Shown here: positions 29,401-41,420 of the stretch, one piece after another
Position numbering within the stretch: the first letter of the stretch is position 1
Layout: each line of letters opens with the position of its first letter
From: Paramoeba atlantica
Taxonomy: Eukaryota > Discosea
Direction of reading: 5' to 3'
Length of the DNA: 64,000 bases
Assembly: GCA_977017575.1 (NCBI GenBank)
Contig: CDRNVI010000040.1
Span: forward strand, 986,912 to 1,050,911
Program-made: the position numbers and the translations under genes
Notes under the pieces: model-generated
What the model saw: the letters and a program-made list of their open reading frames with translations, nothing else
Databases searched by the model: none
Told to the model about the DNA's origin: nothing

Positions 29401-30127
29401 CCGTGCCCGGCCCTTCCACAACCGTATACATTGACGCTCGATACGGGTTGTACCGCGATGCTTTGGTCTGTCTGCCCCACCATATCACGATTCTTGTCGA
29501 AGACACTTCGTGGAATCTGTCGCGTGTGAGCATCGCTGTCTCGGACCACCGGCTTGCCGCCTTCCAACAAAGCAGCAACGTATGTCTTTCGCTGTGAGGA
29601 AGGTGGTTCCACAATTGTTTCAGTAACTCCGGCGTTAGTGGCGCCATTTGACGGTGCGGCTCCGTCGCACCCTCCGCCATGAGTGACTTGATGTAAAAAC
29701 GTAGCGGGTTCGTTCCCTTGCCGGCTAAGTTGAGTAGGGACGCCAAACTTCGGGCGTATGACAACTTTCCTTGGATTTTGATTGGTAAACTTGCGATGAA
29801 AGTTACTGCATGAATTGGGGTGATTTCGATTTGTTTCCAATGACAAAAGGCCGTCAACCTTTCCCACAACCTTGCCCTCGCCTGCCAAGTCGATGCGCTC
29901 CACATATTTCCCATCGCATCCAATGCCTGCCTGATTTCTGGGGTCATTGCTGTGACCCCCATTAGTAATTTCACTAGATTTCCGCGCGCCGTATCCGCTA
30001 CTTGCAAACTCAAAGTTCCGCCGTAAAAATTCTCGCATCTCACGTATCTCCCTGATAAATTCTGCACATTGCGAACATCCACTGGTACAATGTTCTCTTC
30101 CACTCTTCTCCTCTTGGGAACTTGCAT
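29096..30127 (-). CDS. DIRS-D tyrosine recombinase (fossil)
   Basis: About 343 codons. Core region ASTWQARARLWERLTAFC, catalytic Arg in KAASRWSETAMLTRDRF, H-x-x-R block HSAKRGAITQLFAEV, and the Tyr-bearing LLRYNADPVTTALVLGTQ. All YR hallmarks are visible and the order relative to gag and RT is standard. Confidence 0.8.
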   Translation of the reverse strand: MQVPKRRRVEENIVPVDVRNVQNLSGRYVRCENFYGGTLSLQVADTARGNLVKLLMGVTAMTPEIRQALDAMGNMWSASTWQARARLWERLTAFCHWKQIEITPIHAVTFIASLPIKIQGKLSYARSLASLLNLAGKGTNPLRFYIKSLMAEGATEPHRQMAPLTPELLKQLWNHLPHSERHTLLLCWKAASRWSETAMLTRDRFHEVSSTRIVIWWGRQTKASRYNPYRASMYTVVEGPGTDRPADYITKLGQLQPMSRTSVSEVDAKIRRILGTGFGSHSAKRGAITQLFAEVVKGNTRLEEVQRLAKHQSLDSLLRYNADPVTTALVLGTQKATSKLRIM

Positions 30128-30190
30128 TAAAAGTGTCGTTCTGTTTCGTTTGAATGTTACTATAGAACTGGCCGTTAGGGTGTGGTTTTG

Positions 30191-31311
30191 TCAGAAACTC
30201 TTGCTGCTGTGGGCAGGGCCAGCCACCCGTCCTCGAAAATCCTGCTGGAATCGCTTCGGGCAGTTGCGCCAAATGTGATCAGGCGACCGACATCCAAAGC
30301 ATAATAAATTTCGTCGTGGAGGATATGCATTATGTCGCGGTGGGAACTGATTGGGACGCGAATCTTGCATAGATGGTGGAGCAGAGAAAGACTGAACACG
30401 TGCATATTGCTTCTGTCGCTCAACCAATTGATCATTCACGTGATGATAAAACTTGTCGTCCGGACGGATATCCTTCTCCATTTTTTGATGGACCAAGTCC
30501 ACATCTACGCGGCGTGCTCGCCAGTACGCGTCACGAAGTGTCTGCACAATCCCACGTCCCATTTCGAGGTACACACCTTCATTCCAGTTGGGTATCAAAC
30601 GCGCAAAAATAATCCACTTGCAAAATACAGAATTAAACAAACGCTCTTGCTGCTTAATAAACGTGCGATCATGATAAAACTGATTAACGCGTAAACCAAA
30701 CTCAGGCGCATCCCGAAGCTCGCGAATCAGGTCCCTAGTGCGAAAACCATCGTCATCCGCCGCATTAATCCAAGGCTCGTAAGTCAAAGGTTCGTAGGCG
30801 TTCAATGCATTCGGGTCGAGTAATCTGCCTTCCCGTAAAGCCTCTGAAATTGGTGCGGCACCAGTTCTCCCCCCAATTACCTCTTGCATGCCGGCAGCCT
30901 CATTACGTGAGCCCATCTGATGCGTTTCATCGGTGAGTAATTGCGAAGAGTTCTCAATAAGAGCGGGTGGTAGTTCTCGATCTTCGATAATGTTGAGCTC
31001 ATAATAATCCAAATCCGGATGAGGAAACTGGTACTCCTTGGACGGTTTGTCCTCCCACACCGCCCATAAATCCAGGCCATCCTTTCGCAACTTTCCCATC
31101 ACAGTCTGTCGACCACCATTTAAATCATCTTTTCGTCGAAAGATCGCACGCATTTGTACCGATTTTTTGAACAACAATTTCTCCCTTGCCACTGTACAAA
31201 CCAAACTTAACTCCTGCTGACTAAGCGGCTCGGTAGGCACGAGCGGCTCAGAGGCCGGAGAAGCACTGCGTGATGACCGTCGGGCTGTCAAAGGAATGTC
31301 GATTACGGTCA
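30191..31311 (-). CDS. DIRS-D gag-like ORF with zinc knuckle (fossil)
   Basis: About 373 codons from ATG at 31311 (MTVIDIPLTARRSS); the longer open frame to 31411 runs into repeat A1 and is less likely. A central region EPLTYEPWINAADDDG...RDLIRELRDAPE aligns with DIRS-C (DPVTWQPWIDTEDLF...RDLIRELREAPQ). A CCHC knuckle, C-x2-C-x4-H-x4-C (LCFGCRSPDHIWRNCPK), lies near the C-terminus. Probably a nucleic-acid-binding Gag. Confidence 0.75.
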
Positions 31312-31518
31312 TTTTGTCGAGAAACTTTTGTCGAGAACAGTAAACCTGAGTAATTGAATTATCAATATTCGAATATCGTACTACGGGATATTTGTATATC
31401 AGTATTAACACAATTTCATTGTTTAAAACAAAAACAGGTACAATGCCCCCCGGCGGGGCATCCTATCCATATCACTTCGAAAATATATTTCTCGTCAAAT
31501 TCTATCCGTAAACTTCAA

Positions 31519-32810
31519 TTCTTTTTGTTAAGACCCTTCTTTTTGTTAAGACCCTTCTTTTTGTTAAGACCCTTCTTTTTGTTAAGACCCTTCTTTTTGT
31601 TAAGACCCTTCTTTTTGTTAAGACCCTTCTTTTTGTTAAGACCCTTCTTTTTGTTAAGACCCTTCTTTTTGTTAAGACCCTTCTTTTTGTTAAGACCCTT
31701 CTTTTTGTTAAGACCCTTCTTTTTGTTAAGACCCTTCTTTTTGTTAAGACCCTTCTTTTTGTTAAGACCCTTCTTTTTGTTAAGACCCTTCTTTTTGTTA
31801 AGACCCTTCTTTTTGTTAAGACCCTTCTTTTTGTTAAGACCCTTCTTTTTGTTAAGACCCTTCTTTTTGTTAAGACCCTTCTTTTTGTTAAGACCCTTCT
31901 TTTTGTTAAGACCCTTCTTTTTGTTAAGACCCTTCTTTTTGTTAAGACCCTTCTTTTTGTTAAGACCCTTCTTTTTGTTAAGACCCTTCTTTTTGTTAAG
32001 ACCCTTCTTTTTGTTAAGACCCTTCTTTTTGTTAAGACCCTTCTTTTTGTTAAGACCCTTCTTTTTGTTAAGACCCTTCTTTTTGTTAAGACCCTTCTTT
32101 TTGTTAAGACCCTTCTTTTTGTTAAGACCCTTCTTTTTGTTAAGACCCTTCTTTTTGTTAAGACCCTTCTTTTTGTTAAGACCCTTCTTTTTGTTAAGAC
32201 CCTTCTTTTTGTTAAGACCCTTCTTTTTGTTAAGACCCTTCTTTTTGTTAAGACCCTTCTTTTTGTTAAGACCCTTCTTTTTGTTAAGACCCTTCTTTTT
32301 GTTAAGACCCTTCTTTTTGTTAAGACCCTTCTTTTTGTTAAGACCCTTCTTTTTGTTAAGACCCTTCTTTTTGTTAAGACCCTTCTTTTTGTTAAGACCC
32401 TTCTTTTTGTTAAGACCCTTCTTTTTGTTAAGACCCTTCTTTTTGTTAAGACCCTTCTTTTTGTTAAGACCCTTCTTCTTGTTAAGACCCTTCTTTTTGT
32501 TAAGACCCTTCTTTTTGTTAAGACCCTTCTTTTTGTTAAGACCCTTCTTTTTGTTAAGACCCTTCTTTTTGTTAAGACCCTTCTTTTTGTTAAGACCCTT
32601 CTTTTTGTTAAGACCCTTCTTTTTGTTAAGACCCTTCTTTTTGTTAAGACCCTTCTTTTTGTTAAGACCCTTCTTTTTGTTAAGACCCTTCTTTTTGTTA
32701 AGACCCTTCTTTTTGTTAAGACCCTTCTTTTTGTTAAGACCCTTCTTTTTGTTAAGACCCTTCTTTTTGTTAAGACCCTTCTTTATGTTAAGACCCTTCT
32801 TTTTGTTAAG
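31519..32810 (+). repeat. 18-bp array, block 2
   Basis: About 72 units, nearly invariant, with rare variants such as CTTCTTCTTG near 32470 and CTTTATG near 32784. It starts TTCTTTTTG after DIRS-D repeat A1 and ends exactly at TTGTTAAG before the DIRS-C terminus AAATCCAC. Confidence 0.97.
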
Positions 32811-33158
32811 AAATCCACACCGAGGGGCCGCACAGGACATAAAAGAAAATAACTATAAAGATGAAATAATAATTTATTTTCACATGAGTTCACCTATTCA
32901 TATCATATACATGAAAAGCAAATTGAAACGTATGTAGCTTCTACATCATCTTGACAAAATAGGCCTTTCAAAACAAACAATATAAATTTATAATATATCA
33001 CTATGTTAGCGGGTTGCACCCGCCAAACCCGGCGGCTACCTGCCCACACACACGTCACAATATTTTCCCGAACACACAGTAATTTTTTTTTTTTTTTTTC
33101 CGAAAATAACTAGGGAAGGATAACACAATAATAGATGACCGGTCTATTATCGTGCCCT
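32811..33158 (-). other. DIRS-C 3'-terminal non-coding region
   Basis: About 350 bp shared in outline with the 650-bp repeats at 14344 and 16173 (TGCCCACACACACGTCACAAT, and GATGACC...CGCCCTTTACA-like blocks). It includes a small hairpin GCGGGTTGCACCCGC near 33006 and a T-tract at 33082-33098. Confidence 0.7.
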
Positions 33159-34900
33159 TTACATCACACACTTTTCAATCTGTTTAATGTCAACTTCTTT
33201 ACCCCGACTTATATGATCGGCCGGATTGTTCAACGTAGACACATATCTCGCCTCGACACAAATCCCACGTTTCTCAGTGTCTCGTATTATTTCTTTCAAT
33301 TCCTTTGACACTCCTTCTGACTTCGATAATCTCCTGTTCAACGCTGCCTTACAGGAGGTGTTATCCACGAAGATATCCAAGCACGTTCCTTTGGGGGAGT
33401 GCATAGCAAACTTTTTAATAGCTAAGCGGACCGCCATCGCTTCGGCCCGATTCACTTCATACTTAAAATTTTTCGGCCATGCCTCACCAGTAATTAATAC
33501 CTCCCCAGAATCAAGGTAAATGATGGCCCCCCATCCCTTCGCAGAAGCATCCGTGTATAACTTGTGGTGGTGAGGAACGGTGTCAGGATGAGGAGGCGGG
33601 GGTCGGGGAAGATTGCATATCAATTCATTTCGCCATTCGGTAAGTGTAGAACGAGTAACTACCGGAAGATCAACTGGCTTGTCGATCAAATACGGACAGC
33701 GATTTAATAAGTTGATCCTACGCTGCGCGACTTTCATCGCGAAATAAAAGCGTGGCATATTGAGCCGCAAGACTGCAGATCCATACAGAAGACGCCCCAC
33801 CGCCGCCTCAAGATCACCAAAAGACAATTTATGAAATTTGTCTTTTTGCAGTTTACTGACCACTCTAGGTCCCAGGCAGACCGTATGAGTGTCGTGGTCG
33901 AAAGCCACCCCATTGAAAACATACTTCAAAGCAGGGGGCTGTCCGGCGTCTTTAAAGAGGCCGTTTGCTTTGGAACACCGCTCGTCAATAAAGCGAGCGT
34001 ATTCGACGGCATCGTTCGCTGTCCCCGAAAAACGAACTCCGTCGACGTAAACGTCAGTGGCACCTCTGTGAAACGAGAAACGCTCCTGACACACCGACCT
34101 CTCGCCGGCAATTGCGGCGGTAACAGTGTGCATGATTTCTGGTGCGCAGCGATGACCCATGGGAAGAACGTTCATCTCGAAAACTTCGCCCAATGTCGAT
34201 CGAAATCTAAACTTGGGCCGTGCCTTCAAGGGAATACTAATTTGGTAAAAACCACAAGTGAAGTCGCGCTTCACTGCCATAGCATCATGTGCTTTGTGTA
34301 GATATTTGGATGGGTGATACAGCGCAACTTCCGGTTCATAATTTAAAAGCCTGTTGTTGTCATCTCGTGTCCAGGATATAAACCTGCGGCGTTGATTACC
34401 TTCATCGTCGGTTTCAACCACTGTAAAGGGGATCATATATTGCATGGATGGTCTTTTGAGTAGGTCCTTCCCCGAAACCTTGCTTATAACGCCGGCGTCC
34501 TCAAGTAGACGTATGTCTTCCTCGGGCAAAGAACCACGTACCGAAGGCTCGGGGTACGGGCCTGTAGGAACCCATAAAAGTTCATTTAGTACCTTGCGAA
34601 AACGTGTGGCTGCCGCAGGATTTAACCATTCCTTCACTTTGTCCAATTTAATCACCGGGATTGACTTTTTCACATGGAGGGGTAGACTCATATCCTTCGT
34701 TATAGCGAGCCGCGAGCTACGGCGGGCACATATAACGGAGTGCCTACGGAGATAGGGGACTTCGTGAAAACACTTTGTAACATGAGAGGTTGTTAAAGTA
34801 CCGGAAGGAGTGCAGACACTCGTTGTGTCCCGAGGGCCCGTGCCGTTGTAACGCTGCTTGCATTGTATCTGAGCAGTGATTCTATGTTCTGGTGTTTTGT
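33159..34900 (-). pseudogene. DIRS-C RT-RNase H (fossil)
   Basis: RT: DFTCGFYQISIP, LPMGHRCAPEIMHTV, YVDGVRF. RNase H: LYTDASAKGWG, EVNRAEAMAVRL, IFVDNTSC, NPADHISRG. It overlaps the YR in another frame, as the family does. It is closest to DIRS-B. Confidence 0.8.
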
Positions 34901-35914
34901 TAGGTTTTGAACCTCCTACATGCGCAAATTTCCGAGAGAGATTTCGTGAAACAGATGAGTGATTGCCCCCCTTTTGATAGAGTGCGTCCCGTACCCCTGA
35001 CCGAGTATTGATCGTATTTGATGGTCCATCTCGCGGACTGTCGTGTAACAGAGTCGTTGCCCGGGGTTCATGCTTTGGATATGCTGCGCGAGTTCTGGCG
35101 TTCCTGGCCCAGTTACAATGGCGTAAAGGTGTGGTCGAAAAGGGTTTAGGCGTGTGGTCTTTGTCCCCCTCCCCCAATAAATTATCACTTCGCAGCTTGT
35201 TACACTCACGAACTGTTCTCTTCTTAAATCCGCGGTCTCGGTCCAACGCGCCGCTGCCTTCCAGCATAGGAGGCAACACATGCTCTCCTTCGGATTCAAG
35301 TGTCGGCGTAGCTTTTGTAGAAGAATGGGGTTGACGGGCTGCATTTGGCGCGTGGGCTCTAGCCCCCCCTGTGCTTGCAGGGCCTTTATATATAGTTTTA
35401 AGGGAGTCGACTCTTCCCCCATTAACTGAAATAAAGTTCGCAAGCCTCCTGCGTAACCCATTCTCGTCGAGCTGGCTAGAGGCAGCGAATGTAGGAAGAG
35501 AACCGCGTTTGTGGAATTTGAAGGAACACCCTTTGCCGCGCAGTACTGCTGCATACGTAGCCAAATTCGCTCCCTGTTGGCCCATGTGGTCGTGGCCCAC
35601 ATCGGTTCGAGAGCGTCGCTCAGTTGTAGTGTGCGTGGGTCGTTCGGAGGAAGGCGAAGGATGGCTTGGAGAATGGCGTTGCGGTCTGCGGCGGGTTTTT
35701 CTCCTGCGGACTGGTTTAGTGCGCGTATGGGAAGGGACCGACTTCGCGGAGGACGAGTGGAAACAACATGAGGAAGGGGAGGATTGGAAGAAAGAGGGGG
35801 TCGAGGACGCCTCACCGGAGAGTCCCGTCGGGGTAAGCGCGTTTGTAGGGTTGGAGCGGTAGGAGCCCTTTGCCGCCTGAGGCAAGGGGCACGAGTAATA
35901 GGGGTGGGGGGCAT
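34800..35914 (-). pseudogene. DIRS-C tyrosine recombinase region (fossil)
   Basis: Core TTWANRERIWLRMQQYC, catalytic Arg in KAAARWTETADLRREQF and HSIKRGAITHLFHEISLGN are visible. It aligns closely with the DIRS-B recombinase. It appears broken. Confidence 0.7.
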
Positions 35915-35917
35915 TCC

Positions 35918-38366
35918 CTAGTGGGAACCCCGTGTTGCGCCGGCGTAACGGACGGCGCCGCCCGCCACCCCTCCGCGAAAATCCTGATTCGTCGGATGGG
36001 AGGGACGAAACTGGTGCTGAGCCTGAGCCATCTGCGGGCAGTCCGCACGAATGTGGCCCGGCTGGTGACACGAGAAGCAGAAAGGCCGACGACGGGAGGA
36101 TCGAACTTGGGGACGACCTCGGAGTTGTTCGTCGAGAACGAGTTGCCCATAACGATCGTTCGGATCATCATCACGATGCAGTCGCTGTTGCACGCGTTCG
36201 ACAGCAACACCCGCAGCGGCCCAGTAGAGATTGCGGAGTTCCTCGATTATGAGTTCTGCCACAGCAAGGTTATGTTTCTCCATCCAACCCTCCGTCAGGC
36301 GAGCAGCGTAGATCCATTCGATAAGGATCTTGAATAAACGGTCCCGCTGCGGCGGAGGGTTGAATCGAACCACTAGCTGCGGCGCCTCCCGCAGCTCGCG
36401 GATGAGGTCTCGGGGCTTGAACAAATCCTCCGTGTCGATCCACGGTTGCCACGTAACCGGGTCGTAGGGGGAGAAGCTTTTGGGGTCTGTAATACGTACT
36501 CGTTCAAAGGACGGGATTAAAGATTCCACCGGCTGCCCTCCAGGCATCTTTGCCCGAACACGGACGACCGTCAAATCGTGATACGTAATGTCGGGATGGG
36601 GAAAGCGGTATGCCGTATTGACATCACCATCCCACTCAGCGACCAATTCTAAGGACACTGGGTCATTTGGGTGCTTCATGTAAACGTCGCCTATGACTGT
36701 CTGTCGAATGTCATCACCTGGTCGAGACCACACTGCCTCGACAGTGACCTGGTATTCTTTGCGAAGAAGATTAATTATCTTGGTTACAAATTCTTCCTTA
36801 GCAGTCTGAGTCAATATTCCACGCGCATTTTGGTTGGATCGAATAGCACGGTCTACATGGTCGAGATTAAGGTCTTCATAACGCTGAGGGGAGCGGGAAG
36901 GCTCAACTTGGTCAGGGTTGAGCGTGCTCTGCCGCCGTGGGGGAACATCTCCCGAGTTCTGGGAGGCCGTTAGGGGGTCAGGGTAAGGGCTGGGGTAAGG
37001 AGAAGGGTGTACTGTGCGTCGGTTTCGGCCAGAATAGCGCAGCGAAGGAACCGCGAAAGAGTCTACTGGCGAAGCTGGATCAGGACGAGGTGGTCGCCCA
37101 GCTGGACAAGACAAGGAACGGCGTTTGTCGGGGTCCAAAGGGGAGAGAGGACGTGTTCGCTTGGGTAGGGGGGACCTTCGATGAAGCTTCATCGAAAGTG
37201 TACAACTTTCGATGAAGCACATTGAAAGTTGTACACTTTCGATGAATCTTCATCGAAGGTGTTTTTGACTTTTTTTTTTTTTTTTCAAATCTTCACGCAA
37301 ACGTTTTTCGCGGATCCATATAGACATTTTGACTTTTTTGGTGCATCATCGAAGTGTTTTGTGAAGGCTCGTAGAGGAATTTCACCGTTTCTTCAGTTTA
37401 TCTTCATCGAAGCGTTTTTGACTGATCTATATACATATTTTGAGCGACAATCCTGCGGAAGGGGTAAACACAGGATTTTCGTTGAGTACTCAACGAAGTG
37501 CCGGATTTTCGTTGAGTACTCAACGAACGGAAATTCACCGTGGAAATCAAGGACTTTTGCATAAGTCAAGGACTTTTGTGGAACATCCAAGAATTTTTTT
37601 TTGATTTTCATTTTCCGTGCGTTCAGTATCCTACACTTCGCTATATACGTTGACAACGCCTGCGTAGCGAAAACTACGAAATTCAGTGAGCTTCGCAAAT
37701 TGCTTCCCACTAACGACGCACAGGGGAACCCTACGCGGGGTACGGCTCAGGCCCGCTCACGCGGGACCTCGCCGTTTCGCGGCCGCGCGCACCCCCGCTC
37801 ACGCGGGGGCCCCCTCGCGGCCAAAATGGGTACTAAAATTTGTTATCAAGGTAGTCGGGCTTCGCAAATTGCTTCCCACGAATGGGTACTAAAATTTGTT
37901 ATCAAGGTAGTTGGTCAAGATTATCAAGATTATCAAGTAGTTATCAGTTGGGCCTTTCTTCCTCCTCCCTCTAAGGTCCTGCAGATTTTTTACGGTCACA
38001 GGGTACGTTCGTTGAGAAATCAACGAACGTACCCCCAAGCCAAAATGTGAAAGAAAACGGAAAGTCAGAATTCAGACAAAAAAACAAAAAATTATTGAAA
38101 TTAAAATGAAATTATATGTTTCATGCAACGTGTTTTCAACAGCCAATGGAAAAATTCGTTCAAAAACAAAAAGTTAAAAAAGTCAAAAAAAGTCAAAAAC
38201 ACCTTCGATGAAGATTCATCGAAAGTGTACAACTTTCGATGTGCTTCATCGAAAGTGTACAACTTTCGATGAAGATTCATCGAAGGTCCCCCCTAGCCGT
38301 TCGCTTAGGGCTGCGGTCTCGCTCATGTCCTGGGTTCGCCGGCACGCGAAGTCGCTGGGAACGCAT
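35918..38366 (-). pseudogene. DIRS-C gag with zinc knuckle, split by a MITE (fossil)
   Basis: ATG at 38366 begins MRSQRLRVPANPGHERD. After the MITE (37168-38293) the frame continues with a Pro-rich stretch, DPVTWQPWIDTEDLF, RDLIRELREAPQ and a CCHC knuckle (FCFSCHQPGHIRADCPQ). The insertion is described only as nesting. Confidence 0.7.
37168..38293. mobile_element. 1.1-kb MITE with TA duplication
   Basis: Terminal inverted repeats of about 120 bp start GGGGGGACCTTCGATGAA at both ends and contain sub-repeats of TTCATCGAAAGT. TA at 37166-37167 and 38294-38295 flanks them, the mark of Tc1/mariner-type insertion. The 0.9-kb interior has no transposase, only short repeats (GTTGAGTACTCAACGAA twice; GGGTACTAAAATTTGTTATCAAGG twice) and a GC-rich patch with GCTCACGCGGG repeats. 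It is probably mobilised in trans. Confidence 0.85.
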
Positions 38367-38389
38367 GGTAAACAAAAAACGCGTAAAGG

Positions 38390-38574
38390 AAAAAGATTCT
38401 ACAAGTAAGTAATCAGTAAATATGTAAATTTTCAGAATACATATTGTAGCTTTTATACATGATTCAATTACAACCCCCTTTCGGGGAAAAGAAACAATGA
38501 AAATTATAACCCCCTTCCGGGGCATTTGACCCGATATTAGCCACTCGGTTAAATTTCCATGCGTAGACTTCTAG
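38390..38574 (-). other. DIRS-C 5'-terminal region
   Basis: A/T-rich leader between the gag ATG and the array, with two G/C hairpins (CCCCCTTTCGGGG near 38475 and CCCCCTTCCGGGG near 38505). They recall the palindrome in the A repeat of DIRS-D. No matching A2 was found near the 3' end. Confidence 0.5.
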
Positions 38575-40788
38575 ACCCTTCTTTTTGTTAAGACCCTTCT
38601 TTTTGTTAAGACCCTTCTTTTTGTTAAGACCCTTCTTTTTGTTAAGACCCTTCTTTTTGTTAAGACCCTTCTTTTTGTTAAGACCCTTCTTTTTGTTAAG
38701 ACCCTTCTTTTTGTTAAGACCCTTCTTTTTGTTAAGACCCTTCTTTTTGTTAAGACCCTTCTTTTTGTTAAGACCCTTCTTTTTGTTAAGACCCTTCTTT
38801 TTGTTAAGACCCTTCTTTTTGTTAAGACCCTTCTTTTTGTTAAGACCCTTCTTTTTGTTAAGACCCTTCTTTTTGTTAAGACCCTTCTTTTTGTTAAGAC
38901 CCTTCTTTTTGTTAAGACCCTTCTTTTTGTTAAGACCCTTCTTTTTGTTAAGACCCTTCTTTTTGTTAAGACCCTTCTTTTTGTTAAGACCCTTCTTTTT
39001 GTTAAGACCCTTCTTTTTGTTAAGACCCTTCTTTTTGTTAAGACCCTTCTTTTTGTTAAGACCCTCCTTTTTGTTAAGACCCTTCTTTTTGTTAAGACCC
39101 TTCTTTTTGTTAAGACCCTTCTTTTTGTTAAGACCCTTCTTTTTGTTAAGACCCTTCTTTTTGTTAAGACCCTTCTTTTTGTTAAGACCCTTCTTTTTGT
39201 TAAGACCCTTCTTTTTGTTAAGACCCTTCTTTTTGTTAAGACCCTTCTTTTTGTTAAGACCCTTCTTTTTGTTAAGACCCTTCTTTTTGTTAAGACCCTT
39301 CTTTTTGTTAAGACCCTTCTTTTTGTTAAGACCCTTCTTTTTGTCAAGACCCTTCTTTTTGTTAAGACCCTTCTTTTTGTTAAGACCCTTCTTTTTGTTA
39401 AGACCCTTCTTTTTGTTAAGACCCTTCTTTTTGTTAAGACCCTTCTTTTTGTTAAGACCCTTCTTTTTGTTAAGACCCTTCTTTTTGTTAAGACCCTTCT
39501 TTTTGTTAAGACCCTTCTTTTTGTTAAGACCCTTCTTTTTGTTAAGACCCTTCTTTTTGTTAAGACCCTTCTTTTTGTTAAGACCCTTCTTTTTGTTAAG
39601 ACCCTTCTTTTTGTTAAGACCCTTCTTTTTGTTAAGACCCTTCTTTTTGTTAAGACCCTTCTTTTTGTTAAGACCCTTCTTTTTGTTAAGACCCTTCTTT
39701 TTGTTAAGACCCTTCTTTTTGTTAAGACCCTTCTTTTTGTTAAGACCCTTCTTTTTGTTAAGACCCTTCTTTTTGTTAAGACCCTTCTTTTTGTTAAGAC
39801 CCTTCTTTTTGTTAAGACCCTTCTTTTTGTTAAGACCCTTCTTTTTGTTAAGACCCTTCTTTTTGTTAAGACCCTTCTTTTTGTTAAGACCCTTCTTTTT
39901 GTTAAGACCCTTCTTTTTGTTAAGACCCTTCTTTTTGTTAAGACCCTTCTTTTTGTTAAGACCCTTCTTTTTGTTAAGACCCTTCTTTTTGTTAAGACCC
40001 TTCTTTTTGTTAAGACCCTTCTTTTTGTTAAGACCCTCCTTTTTGTTAAGACCCTTCTTTTTGTTAAGACCCTTCTTTTTGTTAAGACCCTTCTTTTTGT
40101 TAAGACCCTTCTTTTTGTTAAGACCCTTCTTTTTGTTAAGACCCTTCTTTTTGTTAAGACCCTTCTTTTTGTTAAGACCCTTCTTTTTGTTAAGACCCTT
40201 CTTTTTGTTAAGACCCTTCTTTTTGTTAAGACCCTTCTTTTTGTTAAGACCCTTCTTTTTGTTAAGACCCTTCTTTTTGTTAAGACCCTTCTTTTTGTTA
40301 AGACCCTTCTTTTTGTTAAGACCCTTCTTTTTGTCAAGACCCTTCTTTTTGTTAAGACCCTTCTTTTTGTTAAGACCCTTCTTTTTGTTAAGACCCTTCT
40401 TTTTGTTAAGACCCTTCTTTTTGTTAAGACCCTTCTTTTTGTTAAGACCCTTCTTTTTGTTAAGACCCTTCTTTTTGTTAAGACCCTTCTTTTTGTTAAG
40501 ACCCTTCTTTTTGTTAAGACCCTTCTTTTTGTTAAGACCCTTCTTTTTGTTAAGACCCTTCTTTTTGTTAAGACCCTTCTTTTTGTTAAGACCCTTCTTT
40601 TTGTTAAGACCCTTCTTTTTGTTAAGACCCTTCTTTTTGTTAAGACCCTTCTTTTTGTTAAGACCCTTCTTTTTGTTAAGACCCTTCTTTTTGTTAAGAC
40701 CCTTCTTTTTGTTAAGACCCTTCTTTTTGTTAAGACCCTTCTTTTTGTTAAGACCCTTCTTTTTGTTAAGACCCTTCTTTTTGTTAAG
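38575..40788 (+). repeat. 18-bp array, block 3
   Basis: About 123 units. Two variants occur twice: CCCTCCTTTTTG (about 39063 and 40035, 972 bp = 54 units apart) and TTGTCAAGAC (39341 and 40331, 990 bp = 55 units apart). This points to an internal duplication of roughly 1 kb. Confidence 0.97.
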
Positions 40789-41083
40789 AAATCCACGGCG
40801 AGGGCATCCGGACATTAACATAATCAAATCACGAATATGATAAAGTAAAGAAGTATCTAATTGAAAACATAGCTTATGTTGAACGTCTACTTCTCGTTAT
40901 GCTATGGTTCCTCTTATGATGCTAGTAGATTTCTCCTATTGCTGAATAACGCGCGCTGTATAAATATTCAAAAAGGGGCCCTGGTACCACACAATTAAAC
41001 TCAGAATGTTGAAGAAAAGGGAATACTTTGTGAAGGGGCTTAGCCCCCCACGCTCCGCAGCCGCCAACCCCTTCTTTTAGAAA
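40789..41083 (-). mobile_element. Short element sharing the DIRS-C 3' terminus
   Basis: 295 bp lying between array blocks. It starts AAATCCACGGCGAGGG directly after TTGTTAAG, the same point and nearly the same terminus as DIRS-C. The interior is A/T-rich and non-coding. Near the right end GAAGGGG (41032-41038) pairs with CCCCTTC (41068-41074). It may be a solo terminus or a non-autonomous YR-dependent element (fossil). Confidence 0.65.
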
Positions 41084-41420
41084 ACCCTTCTTTTTGTTAA
41101 GACCCTTCTTTTTGTTAAGACCCTTCTTTTTGTTAAGACCCTTCTTTTTGTTAAGACCCTTCTTTTTGTTAAGACCCTTCTTTTTGTTAAGACCCTTCTT
41201 TTTGTTAAGACCCTTCTTTTTGTTAAGACCCTTCTTTTTGTTAAGACCCTTCTTTTTGTTAAGACCCTTCTTTTTGTTAAGACCCTTCTTTTTGTTAAGA
41301 CCCTTCTTTTTGTTAAGACCCTCCTTTTTGTTAAGACCCTTCTTTTTGTTAAGACCCTTCTTTTTGTTAAGACCCTTCTTTTTGTTAAGACCCTTCTTTT
41401 TGTTAAGACCCTTCTTTTTG
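41084..41420 (+). repeat. 18-bp array, block 4
   Basis: About 19 units, ending CTTCTTTTTG directly against the T-rich 3' end of LINE-G. Confidence 0.97.

Larger units (their letters stand above)
26660..31518 (-). mobile_element. DIRS-D: YR retrotransposon with split direct repeats (fossil)
   Basis: Minus-strand order: A1 (31518-31321), gag, YR, RT/RNase H, B1 (27277-27112), A2 (27111-26850), B2 (26825-26660). The A and B copies look identical where comparable, suggesting youth. A poly(T) at about 27405-27436 lies between RNase H and B1. The A repeat holds the palindrome ATGCCCCCCGGCGGGGCAT (22562, 26972 and 31442). The right edge meets array block 2. The coding part is broken, about two breaks. 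Confidence 0.8.
32811..38574 (-). mobile_element. DIRS-C: YR retrotransposon inserted in the 18-mer array (fossil)
   Basis: Bounded on both sides by the 18-mer array. The left array ends ...TTGTTAAG, the right one restarts AG/ACCCTTC, so the array is interrupted without duplication, as expected of a tyrosine recombinase. The 3' terminus is AAATCCACACCGAGGGGC. Parts: RT/RNase H, YR and zinc-knuckle gag. A 1.1-kb MITE lies in gag. It is the same family as DIRS-B. Broken: about one break in addition to the MITE. Confidence 0.8.
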
